Part shown: piece after piece, positions 41,862 to 50,816 of the stretch
Layout: each line of letters opens with the position of its first letter
How positions within the stretch are numbered: position 1 is the stretch's first letter
NCBI GenBank assembly: GCA_018716725.1
Contig: DVJP01000039.1
Span: 1 to 64,000 of the forward strand
DNA: 64,000 nucleotides
Direction of reading: 5' to 3'
Source of the DNA: Candidatus Merdivicinus excrementipullorum
Lineage (GTDB): Bacteria; Bacillota; Clostridia; Oscillospirales; Ruminococcaceae
Position numbers and translations under genes: made by a program
Notes under the pieces: generated by a model
Database searches by the model: none
What the model saw: only the letters and a program-made list of their open reading frames with translations
Told to the model about the DNA's origin: nothing

Positions 41862-43070
41862 CTATTTCCAATGAATTAGAAGCTCCATGAGGTGAGAGGC
41901 GTCGTCCAGAAATACCCCGCTTTGGGCGGCCAGCTTTTCCGTAAAGGCTGACGCCCCCGGCTGCGGCTCCCGGCTGTCATACAGCAAAAAGGGCGCCGGC
42001 TCCGCCGTATGGGTTTTCACGGCTAGAGGCGTGGGATGATCCGGCATAATCAATACCCGGAAATCCCCCTGCTCTTCCAAATAGGACAGCACCGGGCCCA
42101 AAACACGGCGGTCAATCCACTCAATGGACCGCACCTTGTTTTCCGTTTCCCCCCGGTGCCCGCACTCATCCGGCGCTTCCAGGTGCAGGTAAACCAAGTC
42201 CTGCCCGCGCCGGAAGGCATCCGCCGCCGCCGCGGCCTTGCCCTCAAAATTGGTGTCCAGGTACCCTGTGGCTCCGGGGACGTCTAAAACCTCCATCCCC
42301 GCCAGCCTGCCGATGCCTTTAAGCAGGTCCACCGCGGATATGACGCTGGCTTTTACCCCAAACTTATCCGAAAACTGCGCAAGCTCCGCTTTCCGGCCCT
42401 GTCCCCAGAACCAAACCGCGTTTGCCGGGCGCTTTCCTTCCGCTTCCCGCTTCCGGTTTACCGGATGATCAGGAAGGATCCGGCAGCTTTTTTCCATCCA
42501 CTCCCGCAAAAGCCCCGCTTTTTGGGGATCTGGCAAATACTGCCCGATTTTCTTTCCGGAAATGTCATGGGGCGGCGTCAGCTCCCCCAGATCCGGGGAA
42601 GGGTTCTCCCAAACCAGGCAGTGCCGGTAGCTGACCCCGGGAACCAGCCGCATCCCCGCCGGGAGCTGTTCATTCAGCGTCTCAATAAGCTGGGCCGCCT
42701 CCCCTGTGGAAATATCCCCGGCGCAGTAATCCGCCATGGTTTTTTCCCCATAATCCGGCTCGCCGCTTAGGGTCACCAGGTTGCACCGGACGGCGTATTC
42801 CTCCGGTTTCAGGTCAATGCCCATACTGGCCGCTTCCAAGGGGGAACGCCCGGTATAACATTCCGCCGGGCGGTACCCCAAAACCGAAAGATTCGCCACA
42901 TCGCTGCCGGGCTTCATGCCCTCCGGCACCGTTTTGGCCAGCCCCAGGCAGGCTTTCCGGGCAAGCCTGTCCATATTGGGCTTGAAAGCCGCCTCCATGG
43001 GAGTTTTGAAGCCCAATTCCGGCACCGGCGTATCCGCCATTCCGTCGCAGAGCAGCACAAGATATTTCAT
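41862..43070 (-). CDS. apgM: cofactor-independent phosphoglycerate mutase, archaeal type
   Basis: A 402-residue alkaline-phosphatase-fold enzyme that interconverts 3- and 2-phosphoglycerate in glycolysis. The first metal motif is LLCDGMADTPVPELG; the Ser-containing nucleophile segment is GSDVANLSVLGY. The last metal site is spread over EAPDECGHRGE and IMPDHPTPLAVKTH. The ATG at 43070 has GAGGTG upstream; a GTG three codons earlier is part of that site. Its length fits the ApgM rather than the GpmI family. Confidence 0.94.
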   Translation of the reverse strand: MKYLVLLCDGMADTPVPELGFKTPMEAAFKPNMDRLARKACLGLAKTVPEGMKPGSDVANLSVLGYRPAECYTGRSPLEAASMGIDLKPEEYAVRCNLVTLSGEPDYGEKTMADYCAGDISTGEAAQLIETLNEQLPAGMRLVPGVSYRHCLVWENPSPDLGELTPPHDISGKKIGQYLPDPQKAGLLREWMEKSCRILPDHPVNRKREAEGKRPANAVWFWGQGRKAELAQFSDKFGVKASVISAVDLLKGIGRLAGMEVLDVPGATGYLDTNFEGKAAAAADAFRRGQDLVYLHLEAPDECGHRGETENKVRSIEWIDRRVLGPVLSYLEEQGDFRVLIMPDHPTPLAVKTHTAEPAPFLLYDSREPQPGASAFTEKLAAQSGVFLDDASHLMELLIHWK

Positions 43071-43100
43071 GGAATCCACCTCACAGAAGATCCGAACTTT

Positions 43101-43129
43101 ATTATACCGCCGGAAAATGTGTCCGTCAA
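43101..43129 (-). promoter_or_regulatory. apgM-yitT promoter
   Basis: On the minus strand TTGACG (43124–43129), 17 bp, TATAAT (43101–43106), 31 bases before apgM. Confidence 0.8.
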
Positions 43130-43312
43130 TAGAAATCAGATAAAATCAAAAATTCTTTTTCTGAAGGACACTTGTCGGTGAAAGCCGGATGATTCCCGCC
43201 CAAACCTGTGTGTATTATAAATACATCTGTATTTTATAGGCGGTTTTCTGTTATCATACCATAAACCGGAAGATTTGTCAACCACAGAAAAATAGTTGTC
43301 CTTAATACGTGG

Positions 43313-44134
43313 TCATTTTTTCCGCTGGCGCACTGCCTCGTAAAACATCACTGTGGCGGCGCAGCCCACGTTAAAAGAAGAAGCGGAGGAGCTTTCCGCC
43401 ATGGGAATGGTGGTCAGGATGTCGCAGTTCTCCTTAAAGGCCCGGCAAAGGCCCTCGGTTTCGTTGCCGATGAGGAACAGCACAGGGCCGGACAGGTCCA
43501 AATCATAAATGGGATACTGGCGGTGGGCAGTGGTCCCCACGGCCAGGAAGCCGGGATACCGGCGCTTCATATCCTCCACAAAAGAGAGCACCGCCTGGTT
43601 GTCCGCCACCCGGATGGCCGGGACATTGAAAAAGGACCCCATGGAGGACACGATGACGTCCGGGTCGTAAAGGTCCACCCCATGGCCGGTGAGGATCAGC
43701 CCCTCCACTCCCAAAGCGTCGCAGGAGCGCAGGATGGTCCCCAGGTTGCCCCGGTTGGAGGGCCGGTCAAACAGGGCCAAAATGGGGTTTTCCGATAGAG
43801 CGATTTCGTCGAAGCTGTCCTCCCGCATCTGCACCACGGCCATCAGCTCGGAGGTGTCCTCCTTGCCGCTTAAATCCTCCATCAAAGCCGCCGTCAGTTC
43901 AAAATCCACTTCGGCGGGGACGCTTTTCAGCATATTTTCCGCCCAGTCGGAGAGCTTCTTTTCCCGGGTATATAAAAACGAACAGATATGCCAGCCGTTT
44001 TTCACCGCCTCGTTGAGGTTGCGGACGCCCTCCACAAAGAACTGGCGGTATTTGTACCGTTTGTTCCGGTTGGTTTTCAGTACCTCAAATTTCTGATACG
44101 CCGCGTTTTTGCTGTAAATGCGCTCTATTTTCAT
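43313..44134 (-). CDS. SpoU/TrmH-family RNA methyltransferase
   Basis: A 273-residue SPOUT enzyme that 2'-O-methylates ribose in rRNA or tRNA with S-adenosylmethionine. The N-terminal substrate-binding domain (to about 100) includes RQFFVEGVRNLNEAV. The knotted domain has motif 1 (FDRPSNRGNLGTILRSCDA), motif 2 (LFLIGNETEGL) and motif 3 (IPMAESSSASSFNVGCAA; the usual Leu-Asn pair appears as Phe-Asn). The ATG at 44134 has GGAGG upstream. The exact target is unknown. Confidence 0.92.
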   Translation of the reverse strand: MKIERIYSKNAAYQKFEVLKTNRNKRYKYRQFFVEGVRNLNEAVKNGWHICSFLYTREKKLSDWAENMLKSVPAEVDFELTAALMEDLSGKEDTSELMAVVQMREDSFDEIALSENPILALFDRPSNRGNLGTILRSCDALGVEGLILTGHGVDLYDPDVIVSSMGSFFNVPAIRVADNQAVLSFVEDMKRRYPGFLAVGTTAHRQYPIYDLDLSGPVLFLIGNETEGLCRAFKENCDILTTIPMAESSSASSFNVGCAATVMFYEAVRQRKK

Positions 44135-44177
44135 CTTGACTCCTCCAAAATACCGGCCTTCCGGCAAAATAAGCGTC

Positions 44178-44203
44178 AAAAACGGGGCTTTCGGCCCCGT
44201 TTA
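44178..44203 (-). terminator. terminator of the nrdR–hybrid kinase unit
   Basis: On the minus strand AAACGGGGC-CGAAA-GCCCCGTTTTT, immediately after the kinase stop codon. Confidence 0.9.
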
Positions 44204-44210
44204 CAATGGT

Positions 44211-46748
44211 TTATCCGTTTCCGTTTCCTTTTCCAATCCACTCTTCCAGTGTCCGGCAGAGCACCTCAAAGTCGATGGGCTTGGAAATGTGGGCGTTCAT
44301 GCCGGCCTCCGTGGTCATGGCAATATCCTCGGCAAAAGCGTTGGCCGTCACCGCGATAATGGGGACGGTCTGAGCGTCCGGCCGGTTCATGGCCCGGATA
44401 TTCCGGGCAGCCTCGCAGCCGTCCATTTCCGGCATCTGCATATCCATAAGGATGGCGTCAAAGGAAAAGGGCAGGGATTCCCGGAACAGGAGCACCGCCT
44501 CGGCGCCGTTCCAGGCCTGGGTAACCTGGACGCCGTGCATGGAAAGGATCTCCGTGGCAATTTCCATATTAAAGTCGTTGTCCTCCGCCAGCAGGATTTT
44601 CCGCCCCTCCAGGCTGAACGCGGAGGCCTCCGGCGTTTCCTCTTCCTGCGCTGGTTTCTCTGTTTCCCGGACCGTTTCCAGGGGGATGGTAATGGTAAAT
44701 GCGCTTCCTTTGCCCAGTTCGCTGTCCACCACAATCTGGCCGCTCATCTGGCTCACCAGGCTTTTGACAATGGGCATCCCCAGGCCGGTGCCGCTGACAT
44801 TCCGGGCGCCGAACCGGGTTTCCCGGGCATACGGCTCAAAAATCCGCTCCACAAATTCCCGGGACATGCCGATGCCCGTATCCTCCACCACAATCTGGTA
44901 CTTGGTGTGTTCCTGCTGGTTCAGCTGCTTGACCCGGAGGAAAATCTGCGCTCCGGCTTTGCTGTACTTAAAGGCGTTGGACAACAGGTTATTGAGAATC
45001 TGGCCAATCCGGAAAAAGTCCCCCAAAACCGTGTGATCCTCTATATCAAAGGACACGGTGAAGGTTTTCTGTTCCTTTTCCGCCTGGGCATAGAAGGGGG
45101 CCGCGCAGTCGTTGACGCATTTTTTCAAATCGAACTGCTGGTAATCCAGGGAAATCTTCCCCTGCTCTAACCGGGACATTTCCAGAATGTCGTTAATTAA
45201 GTTTAACAGCTGCTTGCTGGAAAAATTGATTTTTTCCATATATCCGGCAGCCTTCTGGGGATCGTCCAGGTTTTTCTGCACCAACTCCGACATGCCGATA
45301 ATGGCGTTTAACGGCGTGCGCATATCGTGGGACATGTTGTTAAAGAAAGCGTTTTTCGCCTTTTCGCTGCGTTTGGCGGTTTCCAGGGCTGTTTCCAAAA
45401 GCCGCTGCTGCTGGAGCTGCTGCCGTTTTTCCGCGTCGACTACCCGGAAGCAGAGGATAACCTCCCCTTCCGCCAGGGAATCGTCAAAGAGCAGCCGGAC
45501 ATTCACCCACTTATACTCCTCCCCGAACAGCCGCAGAAAATCCCCGCCGAAATCCTTTATCTTACGGGAAACCAGGTTCTGGATGCTGTCAATGGAGAAG
45601 CTCTTTAAAAATTCCTCGTAAGCGTCATTTTCGATAAATTCCTGCATTTTTTCCAGCAGCACCGAATAAGGCCCCTGTGCCGGGATTTTTTCATAGACGT
45701 CCGCCGGCCCTTTCACGATTTCGAAGGTTTTTATCTGGTAGTCCAGCCGGTAAATGGAATAGTAGGAATTCCCCAATACCCGGAGAATTTCGCCGTCCCG
45801 GTTGATGCGCTTATTCAGCCGGTAATCTTTCCACACCATAAAGGCTAGCACAGCCAGGAAAAAAGCAAAGCCCAGGGAAAATATCCAGGTCAGCTGGCGC
45901 AGCCCGGCAAGAATCGTGCGGTAAGGGATGGTGATAATGGAGACCCAGCCGTTTTCCATCTGCCAATAATAGACCCCCCGGCGGTTTCCCTCAAAATCCC
46001 GGATATAGGTATCGTAATCATTCAGCTCCCCGCTGCGGATGCCGGGCAGGATAGTTTCAATGTACTTCTGGATTTCATCGTAACCTTTCCCCAAACTGGT
46101 CTGGTAATAAAGGAGGGCGCCCTTCTGATCGCAAAGATAATAGGAACTGTCCTCCGGCATTCCCATCGAATGGGTTGTCAGGCGGAAATTTTCCGGGAAA
46201 ATGTCAAAGGCCAGAACGCCGTTAAAATTCGTAAATTTCTGGGCGATAGTGATGACCGGCTTGCCGTATATCGTGTCGGTGTATGCGTCCGTAAAAATGA
46301 TCTCCCCGTCAGCCTCAATTGCCTTCCGGTACCATTCTGCCTGGCTCACATCAAAGGTTTCATCCCCTTCCCAGGGGTTTGCGGCGATTATAATCCCATC
46401 CACCACCGCGTAGGGGTCAATCACGCTATCCCCCACAGTTTCCGAAATATTGTCATAAAACCTTTCCAGCGCTTCCTGAATATCCTGAAATTCCGGATCT
46501 CTTTCCAAAAGCCTGTCGATATATTGGGTCCCAAGCCGCATCAGGGTTTCATAAACCGTCACATTGTTTTCTTCCTCAATGGAGCAGCTCCTGGCCAGGG
46601 TCACGCCAAGGGCCTGGGCATTCTGCAAAAGCCTGGCCTGAAGCAGGTGCAGTCCCAGCACGGCGATAGTCAGGAATACCAGCAGCGCAATGATATTAAA
46701 GCGCATCCTGCGCAGGATCTGCTTCCAGTTTTTCCGAAAATAGCCCAT
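44211..46748 (-). CDS. hybrid sensor histidine kinase with fused receiver
   Basis: An 845-residue membrane kinase. TM1 at about 18–40, an extracellular Cache-like sensor (40–285, with VVDGIIIAANPWEG and AEWYRKAIEADGEIIFTDAY), and TM2 at about 285–306. Then an intracellular PAS-like linker (about 320–445), HisKA with His474 (NNMSHDMRTPLNA), and HATPase with NNLLSNAFKYS, VEDTGIGM and GTGLGM. A C-terminal receiver has Asp769 (AILMDMQMPEMDG). There is no separate output domain nearby, so the signal probably passes to another regulator. It starts 21 bases after nrdR and ends at a terminator. Confidence 0.93.
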   Translation of the reverse strand: MGYFRKNWKQILRRMRFNIIALLVFLTIAVLGLHLLQARLLQNAQALGVTLARSCSIEEENNVTVYETLMRLGTQYIDRLLERDPEFQDIQEALERFYDNISETVGDSVIDPYAVVDGIIIAANPWEGDETFDVSQAEWYRKAIEADGEIIFTDAYTDTIYGKPVITIAQKFTNFNGVLAFDIFPENFRLTTHSMGMPEDSSYYLCDQKGALLYYQTSLGKGYDEIQKYIETILPGIRSGELNDYDTYIRDFEGNRRGVYYWQMENGWVSIITIPYRTILAGLRQLTWIFSLGFAFFLAVLAFMVWKDYRLNKRINRDGEILRVLGNSYYSIYRLDYQIKTFEIVKGPADVYEKIPAQGPYSVLLEKMQEFIENDAYEEFLKSFSIDSIQNLVSRKIKDFGGDFLRLFGEEYKWVNVRLLFDDSLAEGEVILCFRVVDAEKRQQLQQQRLLETALETAKRSEKAKNAFFNNMSHDMRTPLNAIIGMSELVQKNLDDPQKAAGYMEKINFSSKQLLNLINDILEMSRLEQGKISLDYQQFDLKKCVNDCAAPFYAQAEKEQKTFTVSFDIEDHTVLGDFFRIGQILNNLLSNAFKYSKAGAQIFLRVKQLNQQEHTKYQIVVEDTGIGMSREFVERIFEPYARETRFGARNVSGTGLGMPIVKSLVSQMSGQIVVDSELGKGSAFTITIPLETVRETEKPAQEEETPEASAFSLEGRKILLAEDNDFNMEIATEILSMHGVQVTQAWNGAEAVLLFRESLPFSFDAILMDMQMPEMDGCEAARNIRAMNRPDAQTVPIIAVTANAFAEDIAMTTEAGMNAHISKPIDFEVLCRTLEEWIGKGNGNG

Positions 46749-46769
46749 TTTTTTACTCCCGGCTCCCGC

Positions 46770-47225
46770 CTAATCCTCTTCCTGCAATTTTTTCAGTTCC
46801 ACCAAAAAGGAATCCACATCGGAAAAATCCCGGTAAACAGAGGCAAACCGGATATAGGCCACCTTATCCAGCTTTTTCAGCTCCCGGAGGACATATTCCC
46901 CCAGTTCCACGGAGCTGACTTCCTTGACCATTTCATTGGCGTAATTCTGCTCGATGGAATCCACAAAACGCTCCAGGGTTTCCATGGAAACAGGGCGCTT
47001 CTCGCAGGCCCGCAAAAGCCCCCGCAGCAGTTTTTCCCGATCGAAGAGCTGCCGGGATTTATCCTTTTTCACCACCACAAGGGGGGTGTTTTCCACCGCC
47101 TCATAGGTGGTGAACCGCCTTCCGCAGGAGAGGCACTCCCTGCGGCGCCGGATTTTCTCACTGTCCTCCGCCGGTCTGGAGTCCACAACCTTGCTTTCTG
47201 TATAGGAACAATACGGACATTTCAT
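46770..47225 (-). CDS. nrdR: NrdR repressor of ribonucleotide reductase genes
   Basis: A 151-residue repressor. The zinc ribbon is Cys3/Cys6 and Cys31/Cys34 (MKCPYC...ECLSCGRRF). The ATP-cone follows from about 45 (PLVVVKKDKSRQLFDREKLLRGL). It senses ATP/dATP levels and represses ribonucleotide reductase genes, none of which is in this window. The start at 47225 has GAGGGAGAG upstream. It is transcribed with the hybrid kinase downstream. Confidence 0.97.
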   Translation of the reverse strand: MKCPYCSYTESKVVDSRPAEDSEKIRRRRECLSCGRRFTTYEAVENTPLVVVKKDKSRQLFDREKLLRGLLRACEKRPVSMETLERFVDSIEQNYANEMVKEVSSVELGEYVLRELKKLDKVAYIRFASVYRDFSDVDSFLVELKKLQEED

Positions 47226-47259
47226 AGCTCTCCCTCTTTTCGCGCTTTTTTCTACCTTT

Positions 47260-47288
47260 ATCATACCATGTTTTTACCCCAAAAACAA
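47260..47288 (-). promoter_or_regulatory. nrdR promoter
   Basis: On the minus strand TTGTTT (47283–47288), 17 bp, TATGAT (47260–47265). Confidence 0.7.
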
Positions 47289-47323
47289 GCAATCCCGGAT
47301 AGAACCCAGCCTATTTTCTGAAA

Positions 47324-48112
47324 TCAGCCTTCCAGGGATTGGAAGCCCCTTTCCAAAATGGCAACGGACTGGGAAAGCTCCTCATACGCGCCGTAATTGC
47401 CCCGGTAAAGCTCCACAATCACACTGCCGGAAAAGCCCTGGTTTGTAAGCTCCCGCAAAAATCCCCGGCAGTCAAAATCCCCCCGATGAAGGGGCAGGCA
47501 GTCCCCTTCCGGCCCGCAGCCGCTCATATGGATGTGCCGGACAGAAGGACCAAGAACTTTCAGCAAGCCCAAGACGTCCTCCCCGGCCCGCCGGGCCTGC
47601 TTTAAATCCAGCACAAATAAAGCGTCCGGCAGGACCTTTTTCATGGCGGCCAGGAAATCCCCCCGGCCGGCCCGGCACCGCTCCACATTCTCCTGCAAAA
47701 GCCGCACGCCGCAGCTTTTGGCCGCTTCGTCCAGGCGGGCGTAGCGTTCAAAATAAAGGGTTTGAGGACTTTGGCTTTCCTTCCGGTCCCCGTGGAGAAC
47801 TACATAAGAAGCCCCCAGGTAAGCCGCCGCCTCAAAATACCGGCGGTACAGTTCCACCCCGTCTATAAACCGCCTTTCATATTCGCTGAACAGCAGAAGC
47901 GGCTCCAGCCCTGAAGTAAACGGGTGGACCGATATTACCTGCGTCCCGCCCCTTTGGAAGGTGTCCCGGAGCTTCCGCAGGAATTCCGGCGCAAGCTCCG
48001 AAGGGGCGTTAAAAAACACCTCCGCCGCGGGGATCCCCGCCCCGGCGATCCATTCCGCCGCTTTTTCCGTCAGCTCCGGGTAAAAACAAGCCGTTGAGAT
48101 TCCAAAAACCAT
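47324..48112 (-). CDS. sugar phosphate isomerase/epimerase-family TIM barrel
   Basis: A 262-residue xylose-isomerase-like TIM barrel (AP endonuclease 2 family). Likely metal-site residues are spread over ISVHPFTSG, YVVLHGDRKES, LLQENVERC, FVLDLKQARRAG and HIHMSGCG, ending VIVELYRGNYG. Relatives include sugar epimerases and endonuclease IV; the shorter length and sequence favour a sugar isomerase. The substrate is unknown. AGGAGGG precedes the ATG. It stands alone between secDF and nrdR. Confidence 0.83.
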   Translation of the reverse strand: MVFGISTACFYPELTEKAAEWIAGAGIPAAEVFFNAPSELAPEFLRKLRDTFQRGGTQVISVHPFTSGLEPLLLFSEYERRFIDGVELYRRYFEAAAYLGASYVVLHGDRKESQSPQTLYFERYARLDEAAKSCGVRLLQENVERCRAGRGDFLAAMKKVLPDALFVLDLKQARRAGEDVLGLLKVLGPSVRHIHMSGCGPEGDCLPLHRGDFDCRGFLRELTNQGFSGSVIVELYRGNYGAYEELSQSVAILERGFQSLEG

Positions 48113-48138
48113 AGGGTCCCTCCTTCCTCAAACGACAA

Positions 48139-48160
48139 ACGGGAACCATACGGTCCCCGT
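48139..48160 (-). terminator. probable terminator after secDF
   Basis: On the minus strand ACGGGGACC-GTAT-GGTTCCCGT (one G·U pair), followed by a broken T-run, 10 bases past the secF stop. Confidence 0.55.
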
Positions 48161-48170
48161 TCCATGCAGT

Positions 48171-49124
48171 TTATTTTGCTTTGGCAGGCTTTCTGCCTTT
48201 CTTTTTCTGAGAATCCTTCCACCATGCCCAAATGGTCCCCGACAGGCAGACGCTGGAATAGAAGCCGGAAATCAAACCGGCCACCATGGGGAATGCAAAG
48301 GACAGAATGGAATTGACGCCGAAAATCACGGCAAACACACAGATGGACACCATAGCCAGCAGGGTGGACAGGCTGGTGTTCATGGTGCGGGTAAAGGTCT
48401 GGGAAATGCTCTTGTTGACCAAAACCGGAAATTCCATGGACTTGCCGTAGAGCTTCTCGTTTTCCCGGATCCTGTCAAAGATGACGATGGTGTCGTTAAT
48501 GGAGTAACCCAGGATAAAGAGGATAACCGCCATAAAGTTGTCGTCGATAGGCAGCCGGAAGATGATAAACACAGACAAAACCATCAGGCAGTCGTGGATC
48601 AGGGCGATAACGCCGGTAACGCCCGCCGACCAGCCGCCGATGCGGCGGAAGCGGATCGCCACATAGACAATCATAAACAGGAAGGCCGCCAGCACCGCGA
48701 TCAGGCATTTAAACAGGAAATCCCGGCCCATAGTGGCCGCCACGCTGTCAAAGGAAACATACTGGAGGTTATTGTCCGCAAATTCCTCGGTCAGCCGGTC
48801 GGTCAGCTGGCCCTCCATTTCCACGGTCATGCCGTCCTTGGCGCCGATGCTTAAGGAAATCTGCTTAGTATCCCCGCTGACGCTTTGGGAACTGCCGCTG
48901 GTGACGGAAAAGCCGGTGACTTCGCTGGCCGCGCTTTCCACTGCGGCAAAGTCCAGGTCCCCTTCATAGGAATAGGTGGCGATGGTTCCGCCGGTGAACT
49001 GGATGTCCACCTTGATTCCGAATACCAGGGCGCAGACCGCCGCCAGGGCAACAAGACAGATGGAAATTGTATAATAAATTTTCCGGTGCCCGTAAAAGTC
49101 GATATCTTTTTTCAGCCGCAGCAT
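48171..49124 (-). CDS. secF: protein translocase subunit SecF
   Basis: A 317-residue membrane protein, the shorter half of the SecDF proton-driven accessory of the Sec translocon. TM1 is at about 17–36, followed by a short extracytoplasmic domain and five C-terminal TM helices with the RND-family motif GYSINDTIVIFDRIRE. A basic tail (KKKGRKPAKAK) ends the protein. Its ATG shares one base with the secD stop. Confidence 0.97.
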   Translation of the reverse strand: MLRLKKDIDFYGHRKIYYTISICLVALAAVCALVFGIKVDIQFTGGTIATYSYEGDLDFAAVESAASEVTGFSVTSGSSQSVSGDTKQISLSIGAKDGMTVEMEGQLTDRLTEEFADNNLQYVSFDSVAATMGRDFLFKCLIAVLAAFLFMIVYVAIRFRRIGGWSAGVTGVIALIHDCLMVLSVFIIFRLPIDDNFMAVILFILGYSINDTIVIFDRIRENEKLYGKSMEFPVLVNKSISQTFTRTMNTSLSTLLAMVSICVFAVIFGVNSILSFAFPMVAGLISGFYSSVCLSGTIWAWWKDSQKKKGRKPAKAK

Positions 49125-50518
49125 CAGCGCTCACCTCCATAGAATTTAGGCTTGCGGAAGGCTTTAAACCGGGAGATGGATTTCAGCATCAGCTTGCTGG
49201 ACAAAATCCCGAAGATAAAGTTGCCGATAACGCCCACCAGCAGGGTGTAGCCGAAGGAGTAAACGGTGCCGGCCAGGGTGGAGCCGAACAGGAAGAAGAT
49301 GGGGCTTAAAAGCTTGGCAAACAGGGAGCTTGGCGGCCCGAAAGCGCCCATCAGGATAATGGCCACAATGACTACCGTCATGTTGCCGTCCAAAATAGCG
49401 GAAAATGCACGCTGGTAACCCAGCTCAATGGCGCCGTCAATGGACTTGCCGCTGCGGACTTCCTCCCGGATGCGCTCCGAGGTGATAACGTTGGCGTCCA
49501 CGCCCATGCCAATAGCCAGGATAATGCCGGCGATGCCGGGCAGGGTCAGGGTAAAGCTGGGGATAAAGGGCAGGTAGCCGGAAACGGCCGCCACAGACAA
49601 AGCCAGCTGTCCCATCAGGGCGATAACCGCCACAACGCCGGGCAGGCGGTACATGCAGATCATAAAGACCGACACCAGCAGGAAGGCCACGGCTCCGGCC
49701 ATGATCATAATATCCCGTGCGCCGGTGCCCAGGGACGGGTCAATGGTGGAGTAGTTGGCGGTTTCCAGGGCAAAGGGCAGAGCGCCGGAGTTAATCTTGT
49801 CCGCCAGGTCCTGGGCCTCCTCCGCCGTGAAATTGCCTGTGATAGAAGCCTGTCCATCGGTAATGGGGTCGTTTACATTGGGATAGGAAATCATGGTGTC
49901 ATCCATCCAGATGGAGATGATGCCGTTTTCCTCGGCCAGACGGGTGGTGGCGTCGGAAAACTTCTGGGTCCCGCTTTCGCTTAAGGTCAGGCTGACGCCG
50001 TAGGTCTGGTTTTCCGGGTCATAATAAGCCCCGGCTTCCGTCACGTCGTCCCCTTCCAGGATAATATTCTCCGCCGTAACGCCGGTGGGCTTCCCTTCCG
50101 CGTCGGTTTCATTGCCCTCCCGGAAGGTCAGGCGGGCAGTTTCGCCCAGCTCCGCAATGGCGGCCTGGGGATCGAAGTCCGCTTCGTCTTCTTTCCAGGG
50201 GAACCGGACGATGATGCGGTCCCGGCTGTAGTCGGTATAAACCTCGCTGTCGGTAATGTTCAGGGTAATAAGCCGCTGCTGGATGACAGCCTCCGCCGCG
50301 CGCATCTGAGTTTCCGTGGCATCCACATCCTCAGGTGGAGTAAAGGTGACCTCTACGCCTCCGCGGATGTCAATGCCCCACCGGATATCGCTGCCGCCTT
50401 TAATGTAGACGTCCGTCCGGTCACCGTAGGTTGTGCTGATCCCCAAAAGGGAGGTGCACAAAAACGCGACGATAAGGACCGCCACAACAAAAAAGACGGG
50501 CTTTCCCACTCGTTTCAT
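49124..50518 (-). CDS. secD: protein translocase subunit SecD
   Basis: A 464-residue partner of SecF. TM1 at about 8–27, the P1 domain with GIDIRGGVEVTFTP and VIQQRLITLNI, and the six-TM RND half with PGIAGIILAIGMGVDANVITSERIREE, which holds the conserved Asp for proton use. The start at 50518 has GGAGGA upstream; a longer in-frame opening runs into the promoter. Co-translated with secF through a 1-base overlap. Confidence 0.97.
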   Translation of the reverse strand: MKRVGKPVFFVVAVLIVAFLCTSLLGISTTYGDRTDVYIKGGSDIRWGIDIRGGVEVTFTPPEDVDATETQMRAAEAVIQQRLITLNITDSEVYTDYSRDRIIVRFPWKEDEADFDPQAAIAELGETARLTFREGNETDAEGKPTGVTAENIILEGDDVTEAGAYYDPENQTYGVSLTLSESGTQKFSDATTRLAEENGIISIWMDDTMISYPNVNDPITDGQASITGNFTAEEAQDLADKINSGALPFALETANYSTIDPSLGTGARDIMIMAGAVAFLLVSVFMICMYRLPGVVAVIALMGQLALSVAAVSGYLPFIPSFTLTLPGIAGIILAIGMGVDANVITSERIREEVRSGKSIDGAIELGYQRAFSAILDGNMTVVIVAIILMGAFGPPSSLFAKLLSPIFFLFGSTLAGTVYSFGYTLLVGVIGNFIFGILSSKLMLKSISRFKAFRKPKFYGGER

Positions 50519-50590
50519 GGAACAATTCCTCCAATACCAGTTGATGTTCCCGCTGTTCATCGCTCCGAAAGCAGGACACTCGTACTGATA

Positions 50591-50619
50591 ATTATAGGCC
50601 AAATTCCCGGAAAAGTCAA
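50591..50619 (-). promoter_or_regulatory. secDF promoter
   Basis: On the minus strand TTGACT (50614–50619), 17 bp, TATAAT (50591–50596). Confidence 0.8.
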
Positions 50620-50680
50620 GGTAAAGGGGCTGTACGTTTACAGAAAATTCCCAAAATCACGGCAAAACGCCTGGAAGCTC

Positions 50681-50816
50681 TTGCAGTTGCCCCCAAGCTG
50701 TGCTACAATAAGGAGCGTACCAAATAAAAGGCCCGCCGTTTCCCCGTGCCCGGCGGCGGCAGCCTGCCCCGGAAACCCGGGAAAAATACTTTGTTGCACG
50801 GAGAAACGGAGCTATC
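50681..50816 (+). promoter_or_regulatory. queT promoter and structured leader
   Basis: TTGCAG (50681–50686), 17 bp, TACAAT (50704–50709). The ~100-nt leader holds two GC-rich hairpins (CCGCCG...CGGCGG and CCGG-AAA-CCGG) and an A-rich segment before the ribosome-binding site. queT genes are often under preQ1 riboswitches, so this may be one, but I could not match it to a known class by eye. Confidence 0.45.
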
